16,719 nt of DNA from CAYJBH01 sp964369965. GTDB taxonomy: Bacteria > Bacillota > Clostridia > Oscillospirales > Ruminococcaceae. Shown here in pieces: positions 7,698-15,729 of this stretch. Below the pieces are notes generated by a model that was given only the letters and a program-made list of their open reading frames with translations, ran no database searches and was not told the DNA's origin. The DNA lies in assembly GCA_964369965.1 (NCBI GenBank), contig CAYJGF010000031.1, forward strand, positions 1 to 16,719, given 5' to 3'. Positions within the stretch are counted from its first letter, which is position 1. Each line of letters opens with the position of its first letter. The translations under genes were made by a program, and so were the position numbers.

Positions 7698-8294
7698 TTA
7701 TGGTGCCACATACGGCTTGTATTCTTCAGCCCCTATCGCACCGTAGTCATGCGGTATATCAAAGAATTTGGCGTGATCGGAGCTGATAATGCCGTCATCA
7801 ATCAAATCCTGTATATATCCGTTGTAATTTTCGTTCGGATTGTAGACCATGACAGCCTCACGACCGCTCGCACCCTCTCGCAGATAGGCTATCCAGTATA
7901 TACTGCCAAACTCTTTATCAAAAGCAAATCGAAACTCCCCTTTAAAGTTCGCACCGAGGTGTGTCACCACATGTTTTGAAAATTCATCGTCGCCGTATTT
8001 GGTGTTGTGTATCTGCAGTTGCGGAGGATCGGTGCTATAATCGACACTTGCGGCACCCCCAAGCATACCGTTGCCGTCCTGATCGAGTGAGGCGGCGGTC
8101 TGTTTTATGGTTGCCGCCTCTAGTGCGGTGTATGCAACCCTTGCCGCCCCGAGGTCCGCCGTTTCCTGCGCTTGTGCACGATACCCTGCCACCGCCGGCA
8201 CGGCTATGGTTATCAGGATGACGATGATTAGGATAACCACCAGCATTTCTATTAGGGTGAAGCCATTTTTGTTTTTTAATACTTTTTTCATCAT
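7698..8294 (-). CDS. Type IV prepilin, paralog 2
   Basis: This 198-residue prepilin has leader MMKKVLKNKNG, then FTLIEMLVVILIIVILITIA and AVAGYRAQAQETAD. The distal block LGANFKGEFRFAF (about residues 113-125), SIYWIAY and VMVYNPNENYNGYIQDL match the paralogs. Residues 71-76 read DQDGNG, like the first half of an EF-hand-type calcium loop; the other pilins lack it. There is no Cys. Two ATGs stand in tandem: GAGG lies only 2 bases before the first (8294) but 5 before the second (8291), so the second Met may be the real start, giving a 10-residue leader. It lies 9 bases after paralog 3 and 302 bases before paralog 1. The C-terminal tail (about 168-198) is longer than in the others. Confidence 0.94.
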   Translation of the reverse strand: MMKKVLKNKNGFTLIEMLVVILIIVILITIAVPAVAGYRAQAQETADLGAARVAYTALEAATIKQTAASLDQDGNGMLGGAASVDYSTDPPQLQIHNTKYGDDEFSKHVVTHLGANFKGEFRFAFDKEFGSIYWIAYLREGASGREAVMVYNPNENYNGYIQDLIDDGIISSDHAKFFDIPHDYGAIGAEEYKPYVAP

Positions 8295-8303
8295 AACCTC
8301 ATT

Positions 8304-8855
8304 TTATGAATAGTCGGAGGGGGATTTACCGAAATTGAAAAGTTTAAACTCTTCCCTGCCGTATTTTTCATTTAAATCGGAAATATATCCGAGTTCGCCA
8401 TACGCTGTGCCTTCAAAGAAAACGTTGTGAAAATGCATAACATCCTCTTCGGTTGGTGTCCCCTCGACATCCCAATAGGATACCCACTGCACCCCATCCT
8501 GATCATAGCCAAAGCGGAACCAACCCTCATGCCCTGCGCCGAGATGCTCCATAAGTCGCACCGAAAACTCGTCGTCGGGGGGTGATTCAAGATTGAAGTT
8601 GCGATCCGTCCAGTATTCGAATATAGTTTTTGTATCGACTTCATCGGTCAAAACAGATGGGTTAACATACACCGCCGTCGCCTCGATAGCCTTGTATATC
8701 GTGTTGACCATCGCCATGTCCGCCGTTTCCTGCGCGTCCTTGCGATACCCTGCCACCGCCGGCACGGCTATGGTTATCAGGATGACGATTATTAGGATAA
8801 CCACCAACATTTCTATTAGGGTGAAGCCTTTTTTGTCAACACGTAATATCTTCAT
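8304..8855 (-). CDS. Type IV prepilin, paralog 3
   Basis: This 183-residue prepilin has a ten-residue leader (MKILRVDKKG), then FTLIEMLVVILIIVILITIA and AVAGYRKDAQETAD. In DNA, the first 40 or so codons after the leader are almost identical to those of paralog 2. The distal half has LGAGHEGWFRFGY, VQWVSYW, a VMHFHNVFFEG variant of the VMVY block, and LGYISDL. It is more acidic and aromatic than paralogs 1 and 2 and resembles paralog 4 most in this part. No Cys is present. The ribosome site is weak (GGTGA about 5 bases before the ATG). It is tightly packed, with 15 bases to the upstream gene and 9 to the downstream gene. It is a subunit of the same pilus or a diversified variant. Confidence 0.94.
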   Translation of the reverse strand: MKILRVDKKGFTLIEMLVVILIIVILITIAVPAVAGYRKDAQETADMAMVNTIYKAIEATAVYVNPSVLTDEVDTKTIFEYWTDRNFNLESPPDDEFSVRLMEHLGAGHEGWFRFGYDQDGVQWVSYWDVEGTPTEEDVMHFHNVFFEGTAYGELGYISDLNEKYGREEFKLFNFGKSPSDYS

Positions 8856-8870
8856 ATTATCACCATCTTA

Positions 8871-9440
8871 TCAATAATTACTGCTTGCAGGTCCATACCA
8901 GTCGGGATTTATCATAGTGCCGGCCGGAAGTCCTAAATCCTCAAATGCATCTATCCCGGTGTAGGTGTCTGCAAGGTCGTCTAAATAGCCGAGGAGTCCA
9001 TGCTCCACATCATATACCATTACACCCTCACGGTCACCACTGCCAATATCATCGTCTGACCAGTATGATATCCATCTTATACTTCCGGTCGGCGCGTAAT
9101 AACCAAATCGAAAATACCCCTCAAACCCATTGCCGACATACTCCATAATTCTTTGACCAAATTCATCATCCGTTGGATCTTGAAAATTATAATTTTTACG
9201 TGTGTAGTCGTTGAGTGTACCCTCACGAACTCCGCCGGTGAGCACCGAGGGGTGCACGAACGTCGCCGCCGATTCAAGTGCGTTGAACACCGTCTTTACC
9301 GCCGCCATGTCCGCCGTCTCCTGCGCCTCGGCACGATACCCTGCCACCGCCGGCACAGCGATGGTGATTAAGATGACAATGATTAGGATAACCACCAGCA
9401 TTTCTATGAGTGTAAAGCCTTTTTTCTGCCTTAATATCAT
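8871..9440 (-). CDS. Type IV prepilin, paralog 4 (first of the array)
   Basis: This 189-residue prepilin has the shortest leader of the array (MILRQKKG), then FTLIEMLVVILIIVILITIA and AVAGYRAEAQETAD. The distal half shows VGNGFEGYFRFGY, SIRWISYW, an Asp-rich insert (SDDDIGSGDREG), VMVYDVEHGLLGYLDDL, and a tail ending PDWYGPASSNY. No Cys is present. It is the first pilin gene downstream of pilT (46-base gap). A GCGGAG-like site precedes the ATG. The gap holds an AT hairpin (AGTTTTT/AAAAACT) but no convincing terminator. By position and the usual T4P pattern it could be a major subunit, but with four paralogs the major one cannot be chosen from sequence alone. Confidence 0.94.
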   Translation of the reverse strand: MILRQKKGFTLIEMLVVILIIVILITIAVPAVAGYRAEAQETADMAAVKTVFNALESAATFVHPSVLTGGVREGTLNDYTRKNYNFQDPTDDEFGQRIMEYVGNGFEGYFRFGYYAPTGSIRWISYWSDDDIGSGDREGVMVYDVEHGLLGYLDDLADTYTGIDAFEDLGLPAGTMINPDWYGPASSNY

Positions 9441-9486
9441 TATCTACTCCGCTTATTACAATATAGTTTTTGTAAAAAACTCACGA

Positions 9487-10539
9487 TTATAACAACATCT
9501 TTTCCAGTGTCGGCTTATCCGCTGCCCTCTCAAACGCGACATCCCTATCTATTGCCCCCTGCTTTACCAGTGCCGCGAGGTAGGAATCGAGCAGTATCAT
9601 GCCGTTTTTGGAGTTGGACTGAATAATGGAGTTTATCTGATAGGTCTTGTTCTCGCGAATAAGATTGGATATAGCATCGTTGACCGTCATTATCTCAAAA
9701 GCCGCCATACGACCTACGCCCTCCTTTTTCGGCAGGAGTTGTTGTGTGATAACCGCGCGCAGGACGGTTGCAAGTTGGGTGCGCACCTGTTGTTGTTGGT
9801 GCGGTGGAAACACGTCGATAAGTCGGTCGATGGTCTTAGCCGTGCCGACGGTATGCAGTGTACCAAAGACAAGATGTCCCGTCTCCGCCGCCGTTATAGC
9901 CGCCGAAATAGTTTCAAGATCGCGCATCTCACCGACCAGTATCACGTCCGGGTCTTCACGCAGAGCACTGCGAAGTGCAGTCGAAAAGTCCGCGACGTCC
10001 ACTCCGACCTCACGCTGATTGACAAGGCAGGATTTCGATTGGTGCAGGTACTCTATCGGATCCTCCACCGTGATGATATGGTCCTGCTTGGTGGAATTTA
10101 TATAGTCCACCATGGCGGCGAGGGTGGTGGTCTTACCACTGCCGGTAGGTCCTGTCACCAGCACCATACCCCGTGGCTGTGCGGCAATTTGTTTGAAAAT
10201 TTGCGGCAGTCCGAGCGCATCGAAGTTCGGCAATGTGTCGTTGAGCATACGCAAAACAACACCGCGCACCCCCTTTTGTTTAAATACGTTGACACGCTGT
10301 CTTGAACCATTCGGCATAACATAACAAAAGTCATAATCCGTCACATCGGGCGAATACTGAAGTTTTGTGGCGGTGACAAGCGTGCGCGCGAGTGCGTCGA
10401 CGTCACCTGCCGTGAGTGCCGGCATGTCAAACCGCCGCACCCGACCGTCAATCCTCGCCGCCGGAGGCTCGCCCACTATCAAATGAAGGTCACTTCCTCT
10501 GTTTTTTCTTGTGTCAGCTATAAGGTCGTTTATGTTCAT
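9487..10539 (-). CDS. pilT: Twitching/retraction ATPase PilT
   Basis: This 350-residue cytoplasmic hexameric ATPase drives pilus disassembly. Visible parts are an N-terminal SDLHL segment typical of the PilT PAS-like domain (residues 16-20), Walker A GPTGSGKT (130-137), the Asp box ITVEDPIEY (156-164), Walker B in REDPDVILVGEMRD (194-207), the His box TGHLVFGTLHT (220-230), and AISNLIRENK (289-298), which corresponds to the AIRNLIRE motif needed for retraction in PilT. It lacks the tetracysteine zinc site of PilB, as expected. The start is an ATG 15 bases after pilB, with a strong AGGGGG site. Its presence next to pilB suggests a dynamic, retractable pilus rather than a one-way pseudopilus. 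Confidence 0.97.
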   Translation of the reverse strand: MNINDLIADTRKNRGSDLHLIVGEPPAARIDGRVRRFDMPALTAGDVDALARTLVTATKLQYSPDVTDYDFCYVMPNGSRQRVNVFKQKGVRGVVLRMLNDTLPNFDALGLPQIFKQIAAQPRGMVLVTGPTGSGKTTTLAAMVDYINSTKQDHIITVEDPIEYLHQSKSCLVNQREVGVDVADFSTALRSALREDPDVILVGEMRDLETISAAITAAETGHLVFGTLHTVGTAKTIDRLIDVFPPHQQQQVRTQLATVLRAVITQQLLPKKEGVGRMAAFEIMTVNDAISNLIRENKTYQINSIIQSNSKNGMILLDSYLAALVKQGAIDRDVAFERAADKPTLEKMLL

Positions 10540-10554
10540 GATTCCCCCTCAATG

Positions 10555-12261
10555 TTAATCTATATTCTCACTCAATACCATCGCCTCTTTGATTGCGATA
10601 ACACCGGAGCGAACAAGTATGAGTGCCTGATCAATAAAAAACTTTTGATCGCGCGTCTCTCGCAGATATTTTGCAATATCGGCGGTGTTGTTGCGATTTA
10701 CTATCATGGTGCGGATGGTGGAGTCGGTCACAATAATTTCACAGACTGCACGACGCCCGATATGCCCTGTCCCGTCACACCTTGTGCAACCGCGAGAGCG
10801 TTGAAAGGTCATCTCACGCACGCCGTACCTGTCGAGAAAAACCCTCTCTGCATCGACCGGCATATAGCTCTCTTTACAGTGGGGGCAGAGCACGCGCACC
10901 AACCGCTGTGCAATGGTGGTCACGATAGAGGAGGCGGCGACATATGGCTCAACACCCATGTCCACAATCCTCATAAAAGCCGAGGCGGCGCTGTTGGTAT
11001 GCATGGAGGCGAGCACAAGGTGACCGGTGATGGCGGCGCGCGCAGCAATGTCCGCCGTCTCGGTATCACGAATCTCACCTATCATTATCTTATCCGGGTC
11101 CTGTCGCAAAATTGCGCGCAGTCCGCTTGCAAAGGTGAGACCGGCACGATTGTTAACCTGTGTCTGATTTATCCCCTCGATATATTTTTCCACCGGATCT
11201 TCCACCGTCAACACGTTGGTGCTCACGTCGGACAGCTCGGCAAGCAGTGAATATAAGGTAGTGGTCTTGCCGCTACCGGTAGGTCCGGTCACGAGGACAA
11301 GACCGTTGGGCATTGTTATAGCACGGCGCAACACCCTTGAATCCTCCTCGGTGAACCCAAGCTCCTCCAAGCGTTGCACCCCAAGGCGAGAATCGGCGAG
11401 CAGACGAATGACTATTTTTTCACCGAATACGGTCGGCATACTCGCGACACGTGCCGCAATCTCACGACCGCCGTGCTCTAAGGTGAAACGCCCGTCCAGC
11501 GGTATGCGTTTTTCCGCTATATCCATGCCGGACATAATCTTGACCCTCGTCACAATGCCGGGCAGTGTGCGCGTGTGCATCCGCACTATTTCGGATAAAA
11601 TGCCGTCCACCCTAAAACGTATACGCACATCGTCCGCCGTCGGCTCGATGTGTATGTCACTGGTATGGCTGTTGTGCGCTTGAAGAATAAGATTGTTGAT
11701 GAACTGTACTATAGGCACATTTCCGAGACGACTCTCTGCCGCCTCCGACTCGGTTATTTCAAGCGACTCCGCCTCATCCACGATGGAGCTGGTCGCGTTG
11801 AGCGTATCGGCGGAGCTGACAATGATGTTGCGCTCATAATGTCGACTTATAGTTGCGGCGATGTCCCCCTTTGTCGCAAGACAGGGGGTGATGTTTTTGC
11901 CGGTCGCGGTGCCTATGCGCGAGAGCATGTCGTAGTCAAGTGGGTCGGAGGTCGCGACAGTCAACTCATTGCCAACGAGTTTGTATGGTATTACATTGTA
12001 CTGCACAGCGATATCGCGTGGCATTGCGGCAAGGGTGGAGGCCTGTATCCTTGCATCGGCAAGCGTTACATAGTCGATATGCAGTGCATGTTGCAGGACA
12101 CGCAAAACCGACTCCTCCGCAACAACGCCGTTATCCACGAGGATGTCACCGAGCTTTTTTCCACCGGAATTGCGCTGATGTTCAAGAGCACTTTGCAGCT
12201 GATTATGGGTGATAAGTCCACCCTCCACCAACATGTCGCCCAGTCGTTTTTTTGCTACCAT
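10555..12261 (-). CDS. pilB: Pilus extension ATPase PilB with MshEN c-di-GMP-type N-terminus
   Basis: This 568-residue cytoplasmic ATPase powers pilin polymerisation on PilC. The N-terminus (residues 6-29) matches the MshEN c-di-GMP motif RLGxxLVxxGLIxxxxLxxxLxxQ position by position. A second, weaker half (KLGDILVDNGVV, 36-47) lacks the leading Arg and the final Gln. The ATPase part has SDIHIEP (201-207), Walker A GPTGSGKT (326-333), the Asp box LTVEDPVE (351-358), Walker B QDPDKIMIGEIRD (387-399), the His box TGHLVLASMHTN (412-423) and the zinc-type Cys4 site (C459, C462, C492, C495). All catalytic marks are intact. An AAAGGA site precedes the ATG, which lies 17 bases after pilO. Regulation by c-di-GMP is inferred from the motif. 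Confidence 0.97.
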   Translation of the reverse strand: MVAKKRLGDMLVEGGLITHNQLQSALEHQRNSGGKKLGDILVDNGVVAEESVLRVLQHALHIDYVTLADARIQASTLAAMPRDIAVQYNVIPYKLVGNELTVATSDPLDYDMLSRIGTATGKNITPCLATKGDIAATISRHYERNIIVSSADTLNATSSIVDEAESLEITESEAAESRLGNVPIVQFINNLILQAHNSHTSDIHIEPTADDVRIRFRVDGILSEIVRMHTRTLPGIVTRVKIMSGMDIAEKRIPLDGRFTLEHGGREIAARVASMPTVFGEKIVIRLLADSRLGVQRLEELGFTEEDSRVLRRAITMPNGLVLVTGPTGSGKTTTLYSLLAELSDVSTNVLTVEDPVEKYIEGINQTQVNNRAGLTFASGLRAILRQDPDKIMIGEIRDTETADIAARAAITGHLVLASMHTNSAASAFMRIVDMGVEPYVAASSIVTTIAQRLVRVLCPHCKESYMPVDAERVFLDRYGVREMTFQRSRGCTRCDGTGHIGRRAVCEIIVTDSTIRTMIVNRNNTADIAKYLRETRDQKFFIDQALILVRSGVIAIKEAMVLSENID

Positions 12262-12278
12262 AAACTTTTATCCTTTCG

Positions 12279-12938
12279 CTATAAAGATATCTCCGTTGTC
12301 AGTTCTTGCGGTGCTTGCATATATGTGTATTTTATGAATTGTAACGAGAGCTCTATTTCCTCCTCGTTGCCGACAAAATCGCTCATGGATAACGAGGGTA
12401 TCACAAGGTAGATGTCATTTTTCGCCAGCGCATCGACATAGTCCAGTATTCTATCAGCGGTGCCGGTGACCGTCATGGCGCAGGTCTGTGTCATAATGCG
12501 ATAGTAGTTTGCAACAGCGTCAATCTCCTCATCACTCATCTGACCTTCGACGAGCGGATGTGCGGCTATTATCTGCGTGCCGCCATCTACTATGAAGGTG
12601 TTAACCTCCGTCGCCTCGCTGAGTGTCAACGAGTTTACAACAAGATTAAAGTTCTCCGCCGAGTCGACGAAAAAATTATGAACGGTGTAATTCTCGCCGA
12701 GATACTCCTCAATATCGAGGGTGCCGACAAACGCCTTTTGTTCTTCGATGGCACTCTCCAACTCCGCACCCTGCGCTATATCTTCTTGCAGTTCCGATAG
12801 TTCTGTCTCCACCTCGACCAGACGCTCTACATTAGTGAAGTAGCTGTTTATCGACGGCAAGGTGACGAAATAGTTGAGGAGAAAGAGCACAAGCAACGAC
12901 CCGGTAACGGTCAAAATCAGCATATCCTTTTTGCTCAT
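12279..12938 (-). CDS. pilO: PilO-like alignment-complex protein
   Basis: This 219-residue protein has a short cytoplasmic start, one membrane helix (about residues 7-27), a coiled-coil-like acidic stretch (about 37-70), and a mixed alpha/beta domain (about 80-205), the layout of PilO. Sequence motifs are weak, as is normal in this family, so the call rests mainly on layout and position: it follows the pilM-pilN fusion and precedes pilB. In the known T4P machine PilO pairs with PilN on the outer face of the membrane and links the PilM/PilC/PilB motor to the pilus. Two cysteines at most are present. A GAAAGGATC site precedes the ATG. No PilP partner follows, which fits a cell without an outer membrane. 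Confidence 0.8.
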   Translation of the reverse strand: MSKKDMLILTVTGSLLVLFLLNYFVTLPSINSYFTNVERLVEVETELSELQEDIAQGAELESAIEEQKAFVGTLDIEEYLGENYTVHNFFVDSAENFNLVVNSLTLSEATEVNTFIVDGGTQIIAAHPLVEGQMSDEEIDAVANYYRIMTQTCAMTVTGTADRILDYVDALAKNDIYLVIPSLSMSDFVGNEEEIELSLQFIKYTYMQAPQELTTEISL

Positions 12939-12958
12939 CTTTTTAGATCCTTTCTATG

Positions 12959-14407
12959 TTATTCGGTAACGATCGGTATACGAGTGCCCGTCACGGTGAA
13001 GGAAACGCCGTCGTCGCTCTCGCTAAACCCGAAATAACCGACCGTGTCGTATATATCCATCTCGGTCAAGGTCTCGACATAGTCCGCCGCCTGTTGTTCT
13101 GTTACACCGGTACAGATAAAGTTATATGTGTTGCTATCGTAGGAAAATGACAGCACACTTACCTCGTTTGGCGCACTTGAAACCGTTCGCTCTAAAATAT
13201 CGCGATTAAATTCGCCCTGACTTTCAAGCTCTTTTGATAGAGAATCAAAGGCGGAATTGCTTTTGACCAGCCCGACAAAATCCTTTCGCAGACTGCCATA
13301 CTGCTCCAACTGTTGGCGCGTCTCACCAGAGTTGAGTTCAAACTCACGTTGCTCCACAAGATTAGCCGTCTGCATATCAATGGACATGACACCAAAGACC
13401 ACAATAATATTGACAAGCAGAACCACCAGTGCGACGAGGAGAGGAACGTTGAGAGATTTTGAACTTTTCGCAACCTTTCCATTCCCTCTTGCGGTAAAAA
13501 AATTGATCTCTTGCGAGCCGAGTGACATCATTGCACCGAGTGTGTAGACCGGCGCACATGTTGCAAAAATGCGGTGTCTGCTCGCAAGCAACGAACAGGG
13601 TAGCCCCACATTATTAGACACTATCGAGACCAGTTCGTCGGTTGCACTCTGACCAAACACCAGCACCTGCTCGATGGGCGAGCCGGGGAATTTTATGGAT
13701 TGATAGGAGTTAAGTTTCTCCACATTTTGCACAAATATTTGTTCCGGAGTGTCCCCTCCCCCTATGCCGGAGAGGATATCAAGCGCATTTGAGGCGGTAT
13801 CCTCTATCGTGACATTTCGCGTTATCATATTGTCGGGCGGATTAAAAAGATGTAGAGTGACCATTTTTTGGCTCATCTTTGCAAGGGATATTGTCTTACC
13901 CGGGAAGTAGCCGGTGATAAAGCACTGCGCCGCATGTTGTGACGGAACAAGTGCCACCGGAGTTTTGCCGAGCTTTTTAAGCATCTCAAACGTTCCGTCC
14001 ACCACCTTTTTAGGCATAGCATAGGACACAAAATTTTGTTTGTTGTCCTTTGTCACGCTGTTCGGCAATGCATAATAATCGACATAATAACTATCGGGGG
14101 AGATATTCGCATAGACCTGTGATTCCACCGCCATGCGTTGCTGTTGTTTATTGCGCTCCCTATGCAGTGTAAGAAGTGAATATATTGTCGGCAGAAAAGA
14201 AAAAGAGAAAATCACCTTTTTTTCGGAACTACCACTAAGCGTCTCACGCAGGCAATCCTCTAAAATAGGCATGTTGATATATCCGCTACCCGAAAAAAGC
14301 TCGGATGGGACCTTCAACGTCACGCTGTTTTCCACGGTAAGACTTTTTACAGAGCCTTTGGCAAACACTATTTCAATGTGTTCTCCCGAAACATCAATAC
14401 AAATCAT
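12959..14407 (-). CDS. pilM: PilM-PilN fusion protein of the pilus alignment complex
   Basis: This 482-residue protein joins two usually separate parts. Residues 1 to about 300 are PilM-like, with the actin-fold opening IDVSGEHIEIV (residues 4-14; phosphate-1 loop type) and a late GAMMSLG helix. Then EINFFTARG (300-308) sits where PilN proteins start with their INLLP-type PilM-binding motif. It is followed by one membrane helix (321-343), a coiled-coil-like stretch (about 345-395) and a small alpha/beta domain (about 400-478), as in PilN. The frame is open throughout, so this is a real fusion rather than two genes. An AGGAAG site precedes the ATG. With the PilO encoded 20 bases downstream it would form the inner-membrane alignment complex that ties PilB/PilT to PilC. 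Confidence 0.88.
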   Translation of the reverse strand: MICIDVSGEHIEIVFAKGSVKSLTVENSVTLKVPSELFSGSGYINMPILEDCLRETLSGSSEKKVIFSFSFLPTIYSLLTLHRERNKQQQRMAVESQVYANISPDSYYVDYYALPNSVTKDNKQNFVSYAMPKKVVDGTFEMLKKLGKTPVALVPSQHAAQCFITGYFPGKTISLAKMSQKMVTLHLFNPPDNMITRNVTIEDTASNALDILSGIGGGDTPEQIFVQNVEKLNSYQSIKFPGSPIEQVLVFGQSATDELVSIVSNNVGLPCSLLASRHRIFATCAPVYTLGAMMSLGSQEINFFTARGNGKVAKSSKSLNVPLLVALVVLLVNIIVVFGVMSIDMQTANLVEQREFELNSGETRQQLEQYGSLRKDFVGLVKSNSAFDSLSKELESQGEFNRDILERTVSSAPNEVSVLSFSYDSNTYNFICTGVTEQQAADYVETLTEMDIYDTVGYFGFSESDDGVSFTVTGTRIPIVTE

Positions 14408-14448
14408 AATTACTTCCTATCCTATATTTTATTAAAAAGCCCTTGGGA

Positions 14449-15654
14449 TTATCCTGCCGCAATGGTTCCGTAACCGTCGTATATAGGCATCATGACCGAA
14501 ACGAGAATCAGCATTACGACTATTGCAAGGATTATCAAAAGAACCGGTCCGAGAATTGCGAGCAACGATTCTATCGCGGTGTCGGATTCCCCCTCAAAAT
14601 ACTCCGCGGTAGTGTTGAGCATACCGTCGAGGTCACCGGTCTCCTCCCCTATTGATATCATGTTGGGTAACATTCTATCAAAAACTTCAAGTTTCCCCAC
14701 CGCTTCAGAAAGTGGAACACCGGAACCCACTGCGGAGGAAGCGCCCTCCAGCTTATCCTCCATATATATATTCCCTATAACGTTGGTGGAAAGACGGAGC
14801 GTTTCCAGCAACGGCAGACCGGAGGCATAGAGCATAGCGAGTGTCGAACTGAATCGACCGGAATATATCATCCTTGTGAGGTTTCCCACAAGCGGCAGTT
14901 TTAAAATCAGCCAATCCATCTTTTTTTTGATACTTCGCACCCTCATAAGTGCCGCAAATACCACGTATAGAATGACAAGTAAAATCACTATCACAAACCA
15001 AAATTCCGTCATAAGGTTGGAAAAGTCTATCATAAACTGTGTTAGCGGAGGAATTGCCATCCCTTCAAACATCACAAAAAGCTCCGGCAGAACAAAGCTG
15101 AAAAGCGCTATAACCACCCCGAGCGATACCACCGCGAGAAGTTTCGGATAGGCGGAGGCGCTCTTAATCTTGCGTGACATCTTAAGTTGCCTGTCATAAT
15201 AATCCGACATTCTCAGGAAAATGCCCTCAATGTTGCCGCTCTCCTCACCGCTCTCCACCATGTGGCACATGAGCGGGGGGAACGATTTACCCTGTGCGAG
15301 CATTGCGCCGGACAACGGCACACCCCCTCGCACCGCCTCATATATATTCCGATATACCGCCGCATATCTGGGATTGGAGGCGGAGTCTATAAGGACGTCG
15401 AGGCTGTTGGTTATGCTCATACCGGCACCTATCATGGTACCCATTTTTTTGCAAAAAAGAATTAACTCCTTGCCGGTCAGTTTAATTATCGTCTTTGCCT
15501 CTACCTGCGACGCATTTTCACGCTCACTGTAGTTGATACAGGTAAGACCGCGATCGTCAATATCGCGAAAAAACTCACTGCGGTTTGTTGCCTCGATTAT
15601 TCCTTTGACGACGGCACCGCTCGCATCTCTTGCCACATATGAAAAATACTGCAA
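14449..15654 (-). CDS. pilC: Pilus platform protein PilC
   Basis: This 401-residue polytopic membrane protein is the platform on which PilB and PilT act. It has two T2SSF-type halves, each with the family's helical cytoplasmic domain: an MVESGEESGNIEGIF motif in the first (about residues 132-146) and SIGEETGDLDGML in the second (about 333-345). Membrane helices lie at about 172-193, 216-240 and 373-395. The length is normal. The start codon is TTG (15654-15652): MQYFSYVARD fits the family N-terminus, and a GGGAGG site lies 8 bases upstream, so the TTG start is well supported. It is the first structural gene of the pilus cluster, and the candidate operator lies just before it. Confidence 0.95.
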   Translation of the reverse strand: MQYFSYVARDASGAVVKGIIEATNRSEFFRDIDDRGLTCINYSERENASQVEAKTIIKLTGKELILFCKKMGTMIGAGMSITNSLDVLIDSASNPRYAAVYRNIYEAVRGGVPLSGAMLAQGKSFPPLMCHMVESGEESGNIEGIFLRMSDYYDRQLKMSRKIKSASAYPKLLAVVSLGVVIALFSFVLPELFVMFEGMAIPPLTQFMIDFSNLMTEFWFVIVILLVILYVVFAALMRVRSIKKKMDWLILKLPLVGNLTRMIYSGRFSSTLAMLYASGLPLLETLRLSTNVIGNIYMEDKLEGASSAVGSGVPLSEAVGKLEVFDRMLPNMISIGEETGDLDGMLNTTAEYFEGESDTAIESLLAILGPVLLIILAIVVMLILVSVMMPIYDGYGTIAAG

Positions 15655-15662
15655 CCCTAAAA

Positions 15663-15668
15663 CCTCCC
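15663..15668 (-). promoter_or_regulatory. Ribosome binding site deciding a TTG start for pilC
   Basis: On the minus strand the sequence is GGGAGG, then 8 bases, then TTG. No ATG at a good distance competes, so translation of pilC most likely starts at the TTG. A weak start codon behind a strong ribosome site may set the level of the platform protein. Confidence 0.75.
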
Positions 15669-15729
15669 TTTTATACAGGAGTGACTAACCACCCCTATTT
15701 AGTTTTGACATAAAAAACTATAATATTTT

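Noticed and set aside
9441..9486. Terminator between pilT and the first pilin
   Set aside because: AGTTTTT/AAAAACT can pair, but the stem is weak and not followed by a T-tract on the minus strand.
10483..11250. Open plus-strand frame of 255 codons antisense to pilB and the start of pilT
   Set aside because: It overlaps two intact, strongly recognised genes on the other strand, has no family motif and is rich in His/Cys/Arg as expected of a shadow frame.
11650..12411. Open plus-strand frame of 253 codons antisense to pilB
   Set aside because: It mirrors the pilB coding frame, has no recognisable domain and no sensible neighbour on the plus strand.
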